Part shown: positions 6,519 to 16,778 of the stretch, piece by piece
Layout of the letters: each line of letters starts with the position of its first letter
How positions within the stretch are numbered: position 1 is the stretch's first letter
Origin: Acidobacteriota bacterium
GTDB taxonomy: Bacteria > Acidobacteriota > Terriglobia > Bryobacterales > Bryobacteraceae
Direction of reading: 5' to 3'
Assembly (NCBI GenBank): GCA_018268935.1
Contig: JAFDVS010000062.1
Location: forward strand, 1-47,873
DNA: 47,873 bases
The notes under the pieces: generated by a model
Told to the model about the DNA's origin: nothing
The model's input: the letters and a program-made list of their open reading frames with translations, nothing else
Databases searched by the model: none
Made by a program: the position numbers and the translations under genes

Positions 6519-8165
6519 TCAGGGCAATGTATTCCAGCGGCTTTCGCTGCCCGTATAAATCGTCGCCCCCATCGTGTCCGGCTCCGCCGAATTGATGATG
6601 TGCGGCTTGATTACCACCAGCGATTCCCCCGCCGACTTCGATTTCGTCGTCGACGTGAACAGATAGTGCAGCAGCGGCAAACTCCCCAACCCAGCCGTCC
6701 CACTGATCGACCGCGCTTCATTCTTCGTCACAATCCCCGCCAGCACCGCATACTCCCCATTCCGCACCCGCACCGTCGAGGCGAACTTCCGCGTCGAAAT
6801 CACCGGAATCCCGTTGAAACTGCCCTGCCCCAACACCTTGAATTCCGCTTCCACCTGCAGTGATACATCCGTCGCATCGTGAATCTTCGGAGTCACCTTG
6901 ATATTCAACCCCAGATCCTCGAACTGCACCGTCGGCGGCACCGCCAACGGCGACACACCATCAGCCACTCCCAGATACTGCTGCGTCACAATCGGATATT
7001 TATCCCCAATGTGGATCGTCGCCGCCTGCCCATCCAATGCCCGAACCTGCGTCCGGAACAGCGACGTCGAGGTCGCATTTGAACGGCTCGCAAACGCCTT
7101 CGCATCCGTGATCGCCAGCGCCACCGTGCTGAACCCGCCCCCGGCCAGAATAAACTTCGTAAAGCCCGGAACCACGTCCGGAATGATTCGCGGCCCCCGA
7201 ACCCCGCCGCCAATCCCGTTCCGCGCCTGCCGCCCCAGAAAAATCATCGCCGTAGAATTCGGCAAGTTGAATCCATAGGTCAACTCGCTCGTTTCCGACA
7301 TATCCAGCATCTCCAGCTCAATCAGCACCTGTGGCCGGTGCCCCAGCAACTGCTGATACACCGCCTGCGCCACCCGCACCTTCGAAACCCGGTCCTTGAT
7401 CAACACCAGGCGACGCCCGGAATCAATCGCAAACTTCTGTATCTCCAGCATTTGCTGCACCGAACGGGCCAGTTCCTGAGCGTCCTGCACAGCCACCGGA
7501 GCAGGCAGCGACAATGTCACCGCCATCGTCGGCTCCGCCTCGTTCCGCTTCTGCTGCGTGTCCTTGTAAATCATCAGTAGCTTCGGGCTCAGCGGCACCA
7601 CAAACGAAGCCGTCTGCGCCTCCAGCGCCCGCAACGCCGTCCGGAAATCCACATCGTCCAGCCGCAGTCGCGCCGGCTGCCCACCTTGAAAATCGGCGTC
7701 AAACACCGTGTCCAACCCGAAACTCTTCGCCACCTGCTCAAACAGGCTCTTCGCATCGCCCTTGAGGTCCAGATTCTTCCGCCCCGGCACCCCCGCCAGT
7801 TCCACCGGAGGCAGAGGCCGCCGAGCCTCTTCTTCGTCCTCCTTCTGAATCAACGTTTCCACCTTCGAAGGCTCTTCCGCCTCCGCATCCCCCGCCGCAG
7901 CCGCCGGAATAGCCTGCGTCAACGCCGCCGGCAACGAGTTCGATTCCCGCAGAGCCCGCGTCCGCAACGCCTGGCTCCGCAGCCAGTACGACCGGTTCTT
8001 CGGATCAGCCGCAGCCGCCTGTGAATAAAGGAGATACGCATTGAGTGCCTGGCCCGATCGCTCCGCTTTCCGGGCTTGGCTCGCCAGGCTCGATGCCGAA
8101 TCCGCCGCCACGCACACCGCCAGCGCGCACAGACACGCCATCCCGCCCTTGATCCAATGGCTCAC
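6519..8165 (-). CDS. Secretin-domain outer-membrane protein (GspD/PilQ-like)
   Basis: Residues 1-24 form a signal peptide; then comes a helical stretch resembling a TPR unit (SLASQARKAERSGQALNAYL), a Pro/Glu-rich linker, an N-domain region and a C-terminal secretin domain (from about VQFEDLGLNIKVTPKI, through VRVRNGEYAVLAGIVTKNE, to GLGSLPLLHYLF and SLVVIKPHII). Secretins form gated outer-membrane rings for type II secretion or type IV pili. The frame is open to 8252, but that start would overlap the divergent ATPase gene; GTG at 8165 gives a better signal peptide, and ATG at 8141 (after AAGGGCGGG) is the alternative. No other pilus or secretion gene is adjacent. Confidence 0.8.
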   Translation of the reverse strand: MSHWIKGGMACLCALAVCVAADSASSLASQARKAERSGQALNAYLLYSQAAAADPKNRSYWLRSQALRTRALRESNSLPAALTQAIPAAAAGDAEAEEPSKVETLIQKEDEEEARRPLPPVELAGVPGRKNLDLKGDAKSLFEQVAKSFGLDTVFDADFQGGQPARLRLDDVDFRTALRALEAQTASFVVPLSPKLLMIYKDTQQKRNEAEPTMAVTLSLPAPVAVQDAQELARSVQQMLEIQKFAIDSGRRLVLIKDRVSKVRVAQAVYQQLLGHRPQVLIELEMLDMSETSELTYGFNLPNSTAMIFLGRQARNGIGGGVRGPRIIPDVVPGFTKFILAGGGFSTVALAITDAKAFASRSNATSTSLFRTQVRALDGQAATIHIGDKYPIVTQQYLGVADGVSPLAVPPTVQFEDLGLNIKVTPKIHDATDVSLQVEAEFKVLGQGSFNGIPVISTRKFASTVRVRNGEYAVLAGIVTKNEARSISGTAGLGSLPLLHYLFTSTTKSKSAGESLVVIKPHIINSAEPDTMGATIYTGSESRWNTLP

Positions 8166-8239
8166 CAATAACGTCTGACGCGCTCCCAACCCCAAACGTG
8201 GATAAACTCCCGCCTCGCTTCCGCCGATAGAAGAAAAGT

Positions 8240-9496
8240 ATGTCCACGACACTCGCCGTCCGTTCCACGTTTGCCCCCTCCATCCCTCAAACCTTCGAGG
8301 ATTTGGGCATCCCCACCACCCTCGTGACGGACCTCGTGCTGCGCCGCCTGCTCATGGAAGGCTCCAGCACCCTGCAAATCCTCAGCTCCAAACTCCGCCT
8401 CTCCATCGCCGTGGTGGATACCGTCTTCCGCCAGTTGCGCCAGCAGCAGATCATTGAAGTCAAAGGCATGGTCGGCAACGACTATTCCTTCCTCCTCTCC
8501 GCCGCCGGTAAACAACTCGCCTCAGACCGCTTCCAGATCTCTCAATACGCCGGGGCCTGCCCTGTCTCCCTCAACGACTACCACGCCGCCGTCAAGATTC
8601 AGAAAGCCCAGGTTGCCGTCGATCGCCGCACCCTGCGCAGCGCCTTCGCGGATATGGTCATTTCAGACCGTATGCTGGACCAGGTCGGCCCCGCCCTCAT
8701 CGCCCAAAACTCCATCTTTATCTACGGCCCCACCGGAAACGGAAAAACCAGCATTGCAGAGCGCATGCTGCGCGTCTATCAGGACGCCATCCTCATCCCC
8801 TACGCCGTCGAAGTCGACGGCCAGATCATTTCACTCTATGACCCCGTCGTCCACCACCGCCTGGAAATGGATGACCCCGAACTCGACCCCCGCTGGGTCC
8901 TTTGCAAGCGCCCCTGCATCGTCGTCGGCGGCGAATTGATCCCCAGCATGCTCGAACTCCGCCTCGACGACACCAGCGGCATCTACGCCGCCCCGCTGCA
9001 AATGAAGTCCAACAACGGCATCTTCATCATCGATGACTTCGGCCGCCAGTTAATGAGCCCCCGCGACCTCCTCAACCGCTGGATCGTACCCCTCGACCGC
9101 AAGGTCGATTACCTCACCCTTCGCTACGGCGTCAAATTCCAGATCCCCTTTGAGCTGATGGTCGTTTTCTCCACCAACCTCGATCCTTCTGACCTCGCCG
9201 ATGAGGCCTTCCTCCGCCGTATTCACAACAAAATCTACGTCGAAGCCGTCGATTCGGGTTCCTTCGATCAGATCTTCCAGCGCGTCGTCTCCGCCCGCAA
9301 CATCCCCTGCGAAACCGACTCCGCTGAATACCTCCGCAAGCTCTGCCTCCGCGAAGGCCGCACCGAACTGCGCGCCTGCTACCCCGGCGACATCTGCAAC
9401 ATCCTGGCCTCCATCGGCCGCTATGAGAATCGCCCCGCCCGCATGACCAAGGCCGATCTCGAACGCGCTACTGCGCTCTACTTCGCAAAGAGCTGA
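8240..9496 (+). CDS. Winged-helix AAA+ ATPase
   Basis: A 418-residue cytoplasmic ATPase. Residues 20-95 look like a winged-helix domain (two helices, then a QQQIIEVKGMVGNDYSFLLS wing). The AAA+ core has Walker A GPTGNGKT (163-170), Walker B NGIFIIDDFGR (259-268), a sensor-1 Asn in VVFSTNLDPSDL and an arginine-finger candidate in EAFLRRIHNKI. This arrangement is common in Acidobacteria; the specific job is unknown. It is transcribed divergently from the secretin gene, and its end overlaps the end of the TPR gene by 19 bases, so a link to envelope transport is possible but unproven. Confidence 0.75.
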   Translation: MSTTLAVRSTFAPSIPQTFEDLGIPTTLVTDLVLRRLLMEGSSTLQILSSKLRLSIAVVDTVFRQLRQQQIIEVKGMVGNDYSFLLSAAGKQLASDRFQISQYAGACPVSLNDYHAAVKIQKAQVAVDRRTLRSAFADMVISDRMLDQVGPALIAQNSIFIYGPTGNGKTSIAERMLRVYQDAILIPYAVEVDGQIISLYDPVVHHRLEMDDPELDPRWVLCKRPCIVVGGELIPSMLELRLDDTSGIYAAPLQMKSNNGIFIIDDFGRQLMSPRDLLNRWIVPLDRKVDYLTLRYGVKFQIPFELMVVFSTNLDPSDLADEAFLRRIHNKIYVEAVDSGSFDQIFQRVVSARNIPCETDSAEYLRKLCLREGRTELRACYPGDICNILASIGRYENRPARMTKADLERATALYFAKS

Positions 9497-10161
9497 ACCG
9501 ACGACACACCCGGCTTCTCGCCCAGCTTCCGCTCTTGCGTGAAGCGCTGCAGTTCCTGCATCGCGCGATCAAAGTCTCCCTTTTCCACCAGCATCCGCGA
9601 CAGCTCCAGACGCGCTTCCGGAAACTCCTCCGCCGCCATCGACAGATTGTCCGCCGCTTCGTCCAGATTCTTGCGCTGCGACGACAGCGACATCCCCAAC
9701 ATATACCGGATCTTCAGATCCATCTTTTTCAGTTCCACGCCACGCCGTGCAATCCGCTCCGCTTCCTTATACCGCTGCTGCGCATTCAACGTATAAGCCA
9801 GGTTCACATGCGCCCGGAAGCAATCGGGGTCGATCTCAATCATCGTCGAAAACGCTTCAATCGCCTTCTCCGGCTGATTGATATTGAAGTAGATTACCCC
9901 AAGATCGTTGTAGGCATCCGTATTCCCCGGATCGAGCGCAATGCCGTTCCGCAGATACTGGACAGCCTTGTCGATCTTCCCATCGTTGAACGCCTCCTGC
10001 GACTTCCGGAACTCCGCCGCAGCCTTCGCCGGCACCTGCCGGGATTCCGCCTTCGTCCCCATCGGGCGTGGCTGCACTACGCGTGATTCCTGTCCGGCAA
10101 ACAGCGCCGCCGAGCAGAACAGGGGAAGCAAAACCGCTAGATCCAATCGCGAAATCATCAT
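9478..10161 (-). CDS. Secreted TPR-repeat protein
   Basis: A signal peptide (MMISRLDLAVLLPLFCSAALF) is followed by at least four TPR units: FRKSQEAFNDGKIDKAVQYL, AYNDLGVIYFNINQPEKAIE, AHVNLAYTLNAQQRYKEAER and a last unit near FPEARLELSRMLVEKGDFDR. TPR proteins act as scaffolds, here presumably in the periplasm. The frame is open to 10212, but the ATG at 10161 places the signal peptide at the N-terminus. It converges on the AAA+ gene with a 19-base overlap of coding ends. Confidence 0.75.
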   Translation of the reverse strand: MMISRLDLAVLLPLFCSAALFAGQESRVVQPRPMGTKAESRQVPAKAAAEFRKSQEAFNDGKIDKAVQYLRNGIALDPGNTDAYNDLGVIYFNINQPEKAIEAFSTMIEIDPDCFRAHVNLAYTLNAQQRYKEAERIARRGVELKKMDLKIRYMLGMSLSSQRKNLDEAADNLSMAAEEFPEARLELSRMLVEKGDFDRAMQELQRFTQERKLGEKPGVSSVQLFAK

Positions 10162-10314
10162 GGTTGTTTTTCGCTTATGGCGCTGAGTAGGACAATCTGG
10201 CACTCGTACCAATCCTCATGAGAAAATCTCGGTTTTGTACTGGTACTACCAAATCAGACCCGCCAAGTACTATTGCTACCCCTCTCACCGAGTATGGGAA
10301 AATAGGGGTTCCCC

Positions 10315-11850
<1,536 letters not shown>

Positions 11851-11862
11851 AAGGTGGCGACG

Positions 11863-11914
11863 GGCCTCCGGCCAGGCCTCCGGCCGGTCGCAGTTCAGCC
11901 TGGGAAGGCTGAAC
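11863..11914 (+). terminator. Tandem hairpins after purH
   Basis: Two copies of GGCCTCCGGCC (11863-11873 and 11875-11885) are followed by GTTCAGCC-TGGGAA-GGCTGAAC, an 8-bp perfect stem (11893-11914), then CAAAAACT. The run of hairpins sits between the purH stop and the MFS gene. It could act as a terminator, though the T-run is missing on the plus strand. The last hairpin resembles the one at 46320-46337. Confidence 0.45.
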
Positions 11915-11930
11915 AAAAACTAATCTGAAA

Positions 11931-13136
11931 ATGTTCCGGGATCCGAACTTCCGCCGCCTCTGGATAGCCCAGACGATCTCCGAAATCGGATCCCGCATCA
12001 CCCGCGAAGGTCTCCCCCTCACCGCGGTCTTCGTCCTCGGCGGCACCTCCGCCGACATGGGCATCCTACAAGCCATCGGAGGCTTCGCCGCCCTTCTCGC
12101 CGCCCCCATCGCCGGCTGGATGGCCGACCGCCTCCATCGCAAACCCGTCATGATCACCGCCGACCTAGGCCGCGCCGTCCTCCTCGCCCTTATCCCCTTG
12201 GCCGCCACCCAAGGCTGGCTCTCCCTCCCGCTGCTCTACACAATAGTCGCCGCCACCAGCATCCTCACCGTCGCCTTCGATGTCGCCTACCAGACCATCG
12301 TCCCCGCCCTCGTCCGACGCCACCAACTCCTCGAAGCCAACAGCAAGCTCGCCCTCACCGCCTCCACCGCCGAAATGGTCGGCCCAGCCATCACCGGCTT
12401 CCTCGTCCAAGCCCTCACCGCCCCCCGAGCCATCCTCCTCGATGCCATCTCCTTCCTCGCTTCCGCAGCTTTCCTCTCCCGGCTCCGCGCCCGTGAAGAA
12501 ATCGCCGAAAAGCCCGACACCAACCCCTTTCACGACGCCATAAACGGCATCCGCTACGTCCTCCACCACTCGCTTCTCCGCCCCCTGCTCCTCCGCGACT
12601 CCACCGCCAGCTTCTTCTTCGGATTCTTCTCCGCCCTCTACGTCCTGTTCGCCGTGCGCGAGCTCGGCCTCAAGCCGGCCGCCCTCGGCCTCATCATCGC
12701 CATTGGCGGCGCCAGCAATTTCCTCGGAGCCCTGCTCGCCGAACGCATCGGCCGCCGCTTTCAAACGGGCCACATCCTCATCGCCGCCACCGCCGCCTCC
12801 GGCTGCATCATGCTCCTCATCCCACTCGCCCGAGGCCCCATCTGGGGCGCCTTCATCCTCGCCATCACCCAATTACTCGGCGACATCAGCTATCCCATCT
12901 ACTCCATCCACGAAATTACCTTCCGCCAAAAAACAGCTGACCCGGCCTTGTTGGGCCGGGTCAATGCTGCCATGCAAATGGCGTTCAAAGGGATGTGGCC
13001 GATCGGCGCCTTAGTTGGCGGGTTCCTCGCTCTTCACATCGGAATCAGAGGAACCCTAACCTTGGCCGGAATCGGAGTGCTCGCCTCGGCGCTGGTGCTC
13101 TACTTCTCACCCTTGCGCCGCGCGCACACAACGTAA
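11931..13136 (+). CDS. MFS transporter (MFS_3/EntS-like exporter)
   Basis: A 401-residue integral membrane protein with about 12 hydrophobic segments. The N-terminus FRDPNFRRLWIAQTISEIGS and the loop GWMADRLHRKPVMITADLGRA are typical of the MFS_3 group that includes enterobactin exporters and antibiotic efflux pumps. Substrate unknown. The last 65 or so codons use noticeably more G- and T-ending codons than the rest of the gene, beginning at a strong internal hairpin at 12938. Confidence 0.85.
   Translation: MFRDPNFRRLWIAQTISEIGSRITREGLPLTAVFVLGGTSADMGILQAIGGFAALLAAPIAGWMADRLHRKPVMITADLGRAVLLALIPLAATQGWLSLPLLYTIVAATSILTVAFDVAYQTIVPALVRRHQLLEANSKLALTASTAEMVGPAITGFLVQALTAPRAILLDAISFLASAAFLSRLRAREEIAEKPDTNPFHDAINGIRYVLHHSLLRPLLLRDSTASFFFGFFSALYVLFAVRELGLKPAALGLIIAIGGASNFLGALLAERIGRRFQTGHILIAATAASGCIMLLIPLARGPIWGAFILAITQLLGDISYPIYSIHEITFRQKTADPALLGRVNAAMQMAFKGMWPIGALVGGFLALHIGIRGTLTLAGIGVLASALVLYFSPLRRAHTT
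12938..12963 (+). repeat. Perfect 10-bp hairpin inside the MFS gene
   Basis: TGACCCGGCC and GGCCGGGTCA pair fully around a TTGTTG loop. It is within codons of a cytoplasmic loop (TADPALLGRVN). The codon style of the gene changes from here on. Confidence 0.45.
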
Positions 13137-13152
13137 CTCGCGCGAACCCGTT

Positions 13153-13180
13153 TCTGAGCCGCGCGCGTCAGCAAGCGGTC
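13153..13180 (+). repeat. GAGCCGCGCGCG dispersed repeat between convergent genes
   Basis: TCTGAGCCGCGCGCG followed by TCAGCAAGCGGTC. The arms CCGC and GCGG can pair across a 12-base loop. It fills the short gap between the MFS stop and the stop of the Oar-like receptor. Confidence 0.65.
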
Positions 13181-13182
13181 TA

Positions 13183-16100
13183 TTAAAACTCCAACCGCAG
13201 ACCCATCGTGATCAGACGGTTGCCGTTCTGCACGCCCGTCGGGCGTCCAAAGTTGGCATTGCCAACCGTGCCCACGATACCACCGAAGTTGGTACGGTTG
13301 AACAGGTTGAACGCGTCCATACGATAAGTCAGCACAACCGGGTTCTTGTCCAGGTTCACCAGCGTTGTCTTCTTGATGATCGACATGTTTTCCGAGAACA
13401 CAGCCGGTTGACGGAAATCATTGTAGTAGAACGCCGCCGAGCCCAGCGTGAACTGCGGTGCTGCCGTGAACGCCGCCGGGTTGAACCAGCGCGTCGACGG
13501 ATTGTTCGGATCCAGCGTCGTCCGGTCGATGCCCGTGCGGATCGGTCCCGATCCCAGGTTCGCCTTCGTCACCGCAGCAAACAGTACACCGTTGCCCAGC
13601 GGGTTGCCCGGCGTGTTCAGCCAGATCAGCGTGCCCTTGCGGTAAACCTGCGCACCCGCGATCGTCCAGCCACCAACCGCGCGGCTGATGATCGGGTTGT
13701 TGCCATTCGCCCACTTGTGGCCCTTGCCGAAAGGCAGGTCAAACGTCGACAGAATGTTCAACACGTGCGGGATGTCCATGTTCATGAAGCTCTTCGAATC
13801 GCGCAGGTTGTTGAAGTCCTGCGGCGTCGCGCCCGGGCTGCCCGTCTGCCCGAACACCTGCCGGTAGTGCCCCATACCCAGACTCTTCGACCACGTGTAG
13901 TTGGCGTTGAACTGGTAGCTGCCGAAGCGCCGTTCCAACTTCGCTTGCAGCGCGTCATACCAGCTCTGACCCCAACCGGCAAACCGGCTGTTCACCGACA
14001 GGAACTGCGGATACGGACGCAGCGACTGCGCCACGCTCAAGTTCGTCGGGAAACCCACGTAAGGAGATGCGATGCGGGCATTCTGTGCCGCCGGCGAATC
14101 CAGCCGCTGCTGCAACAAAGAACCGTTCGTCAGGAAGCTCGTCGGAACCTGGTTCAGGTCGATCGTCGAATTCAGCCGCTTCCCACGGTTGCCCTGATAG
14201 CTCAGGTCAATCAGGTAGTTGCGGAATTCATGCTGGAAGCCTGCGCTCCAGTTGTACACGCGGCCCGGCTGGCCCGCGTTCGGACCCTGGTGATCCACGT
14301 TCTGGAAGTTGCCGAACGTCGGGTCGATGATCGGAGGAGGACGATAGCCGGCGCGAACCGGAATCCCGCCGTCCCAAGCCAGCACCGGGTTCAACCCATC
14401 GCTCTGCAGTGTGTTGCTGCCGGAGAAGCCCAAACGGCAACCGCAGCCGCCGCTCGACAGACCCTGGTAGTAGATGCCCCAGCCGCCGCGGAACACGGTC
14501 TTCGGCCCGATCTGCCAAGCAATACCAAGACGAGGCGAAATCGCCGTGTAATCGGTCGGGTAGAAGCGCAGTTGGCCAGTGCGGCCAGGTCCCGAACCGG
14601 AGAACACCAGCGCGCCCGTGCGGCCCGGCGCTCCCGGATTCGGTGTCGCCAGGTCCACATGCGAGTAACCAGCCGGCACGTGCCAGCCGATCGGCACTTC
14701 ATAACGCACACCCAGGTTCAACGTCAGCCGCGATGCCACCTTCCAGTTGTCCTGGAAATAGCCCGACCGATCGTAGTACACCGAGGGATCGAACAGCACC
14801 GGAGGCACCACGTTGTCCGCCTGGTCCACTGCGCCCAGCAGGAAGCTCGCGAATTCATGTCCGCTCGAAGTCAGCGCCGTCGGCAGCGCCGTCTGTGCGC
14901 GGTTGAACACGTAACGGCCGTTCGTGCCCGCCAGGTCAACACCCAACGTCTCAAACCGGCGGTGTGCCCACCCGAACTTGAATTCGTGCTTGCCGTTCAG
15001 CCACGTGAAACCCTGCGATACCCACAGCTGCTTGTTGAACTGCGCGCCGTTGGCAACCTTGCCATCCTGCACGCCGTAAGGCGACAGCCCGGCCGCGCCC
15101 GAAAACTGAATGCGAGGCAGTGCATCGGAATCGCCGCTCAACCCCGGAACGCCAATCCGCGAACCGGCGCCCTTCTGGTTCGGGTTATCCCACGTCTGCC
15201 GCGTCTTTGAATACGACACCGTCGTGTGCATCAGCACCGTCGGCTTGATGTTGAGGTCATGGTTCACGCGGTAGTTGTAGGGCTTCTGGAAGTTCTGCAA
15301 CCCGTTGCCGATCGGCCCCGTAAACCCGCTCACGTCATCCTGCGCCTGCACTTCGTTGTTATAGAAGAACGACACGCGGTTGTTCGCCGTGATCGCATGG
15401 TCAAACTTCAAACTCCAGATGTAACGATCGAATGCGCTCGTATTCACGAAGTTGTAGTTCCCCGCCAGCCGCGCCACGTTGTTGTCCGGAATCAACGGCA
15501 ATACGTTCCGCGAGATCGTGCTGAAGCGCGACGTCGGAATCGAATTGCCTGCAAACGGCTGCCGCACGTTCCCCGCCGTCGTGCCCGGATCATAGATCAC
15601 CGGCAAACCAGCTTCGTTGAAATTCCCACTCTTCATCGCCGTCGTGGGAACCGTCATCACCGGGAAGCTCACCGTGATCGGACGAACGTCCTTCGTGTAG
15701 GTGAAGAACCAGAACGTCTTGTTGCGGCCATCATAGGCTTTCGGAATCCACACCGGACCACCGATGGCGCCGCCGGTCTCGTTGAACCGTTCCTTCGCAC
15801 GAGGCAGCCCACCTGCGTTGCGGGCCCAGGCGTTGGCATTCCATACGTCGCGGCGCATGTTGTGGAACGCCGTTCCGTGCAGCCAGTTGTTGCCCGACTT
15901 CGATACATAGATTTCGATACCGCCGCCCACGCGGCCATATTCCGCCGAGTAGTTGCTCTGCAGCATCTTGAACTCGCCGAACATTTCCGCCGACGGGAAG
16001 TTGAACACCGCGCTCGATTCCACGTTCAACGCGCTGGCGCCGTCAATCAGCACTTCCTGCGCGCGCCCACCGGAACCCGACACGCTCTGCTCACCGTTAT

Positions 16101-16593
16101 TCGTCACGCCAGGCATGTAGTTCACAAAAGCGCGAGGATTGCGGATACCGCCCGAAAACAGCGGCAGGTTGTCCATCATCTTCGTCGAAATGTTCTGCCC
16201 GCGTTCCACACTCGAGGTTTCAAGCAGCGGAGCTTCGGCCGTCACATCCACCGTCTGCTGCACATCGCCGACTTCCAGCGTAATATTCAGATCCAACCGC
16301 TGCGCAATACGAATTTCGATGTTCGACCGGTTCACCTTCTTGAACCCCGGCTTCTCCACCGTCATCACATAAGTGCCCGTTTGCAGCGTCGGGAATACAT
16401 ACAGCCCGAAGTCTGAAGTGACCGTCTTGAGCTCCGTCCCCGTCGCCGCATTCTTTACTGCGACGTTCGCGCCGGGAACAACCGCGCCATTAGCATCCAT
16501 GATTTGTCCACCGAGCGAGCCGGTGGATACCTGAGACCAACTTGTGAGCGCCGTAAACAACAGCGCCCCAACTAACTTGGTTCTTGCGAACAT
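13183..16593 (-). CDS. Oar-like TonB-dependent receptor with carboxypeptidase-regulatory-like domain
   Basis: A 1136-residue outer-membrane protein. The signal peptide is MFARTKLVGALLFTALTSWS. Next comes a CarboxypepD_reg-like domain (about 25-105: GSLGGQIMDANGAVVPGANV ... GLYVFPTLQTGTYVM), a plug-like region (ALNVESSAVFNFPSAEMFGE) and a long beta-barrel rich in aromatic-Asn strands, ending in a typical C-terminal aromatic residue (LITMGLRLEF). The architecture is the one expanded in Acidobacteria; it probably imports or binds an oligosaccharide or peptide using TonB, but no ligand can be named. An upstream in-frame ATG at 16626 is less likely because it lies before the signal peptide. Confidence 0.85.
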   Translation of the reverse strand: MFARTKLVGALLFTALTSWSQVSTGSLGGQIMDANGAVVPGANVAVKNAATGTELKTVTSDFGLYVFPTLQTGTYVMTVEKPGFKKVNRSNIEIRIAQRLDLNITLEVGDVQQTVDVTAEAPLLETSSVERGQNISTKMMDNLPLFSGGIRNPRAFVNYMPGVTNNGEQSVSGSGGRAQEVLIDGASALNVESSAVFNFPSAEMFGEFKMLQSNYSAEYGRVGGGIEIYVSKSGNNWLHGTAFHNMRRDVWNANAWARNAGGLPRAKERFNETGGAIGGPVWIPKAYDGRNKTFWFFTYTKDVRPITVSFPVMTVPTTAMKSGNFNEAGLPVIYDPGTTAGNVRQPFAGNSIPTSRFSTISRNVLPLIPDNNVARLAGNYNFVNTSAFDRYIWSLKFDHAITANNRVSFFYNNEVQAQDDVSGFTGPIGNGLQNFQKPYNYRVNHDLNIKPTVLMHTTVSYSKTRQTWDNPNQKGAGSRIGVPGLSGDSDALPRIQFSGAAGLSPYGVQDGKVANGAQFNKQLWVSQGFTWLNGKHEFKFGWAHRRFETLGVDLAGTNGRYVFNRAQTALPTALTSSGHEFASFLLGAVDQADNVVPPVLFDPSVYYDRSGYFQDNWKVASRLTLNLGVRYEVPIGWHVPAGYSHVDLATPNPGAPGRTGALVFSGSGPGRTGQLRFYPTDYTAISPRLGIAWQIGPKTVFRGGWGIYYQGLSSGGCGCRLGFSGSNTLQSDGLNPVLAWDGGIPVRAGYRPPPIIDPTFGNFQNVDHQGPNAGQPGRVYNWSAGFQHEFRNYLIDLSYQGNRGKRLNSTIDLNQVPTSFLTNGSLLQQRLDSPAAQNARIASPYVGFPTNLSVAQSLRPYPQFLSVNSRFAGWGQSWYDALQAKLERRFGSYQFNANYTWSKSLGMGHYRQVFGQTGSPGATPQDFNNLRDSKSFMNMDIPHVLNILSTFDLPFGKGHKWANGNNPIISRAVGGWTIAGAQVYRKGTLIWLNTPGNPLGNGVLFAAVTKANLGSGPIRTGIDRTTLDPNNPSTRWFNPAAFTAAPQFTLGSAAFYYNDFRQPAVFSENMSIIKKTTLVNLDKNPVVLTYRMDAFNLFNRTNFGGIVGTVGNANFGRPTGVQNGNRLITMGLRLEF

Positions 16594-16680
16594 TGAAAGA
16601 CCCCCAATTGAAATCGAACACCCCACGGCTGCGCAGGAAACCGGCGTCAGACCGCAAGGTTGGGTTTAAGCGTATCTTGA

Positions 16681-16711
16681 AGTATAACATCCCCCGCGCG
16701 CGAACTTACAA
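16681..16711 (-). promoter_or_regulatory. Possible promoter for the Oar-like receptor
   Basis: On the minus strand TTGTAA (16711-16706) and TATACT (16686-16681) are separated by 19 bases, about 88 bases before the receptor ATG. The -10 element is good, the spacer is longer than ideal. Confidence 0.3.
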
Positions 16712-16778
16712 AGCCCTTACGCTTCCCTTACAGGAATTCACATCTCCCTGCCATACACTGTCTTTGGAGACATTTCCC

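Noticed and set aside
13408..15210. 600-codon open frame on the plus strand
   Set aside because: It is antisense to the Oar-like receptor, extremely rich in Arg, and lacks any family motif; it is open only because of the GC-rich codon pattern.
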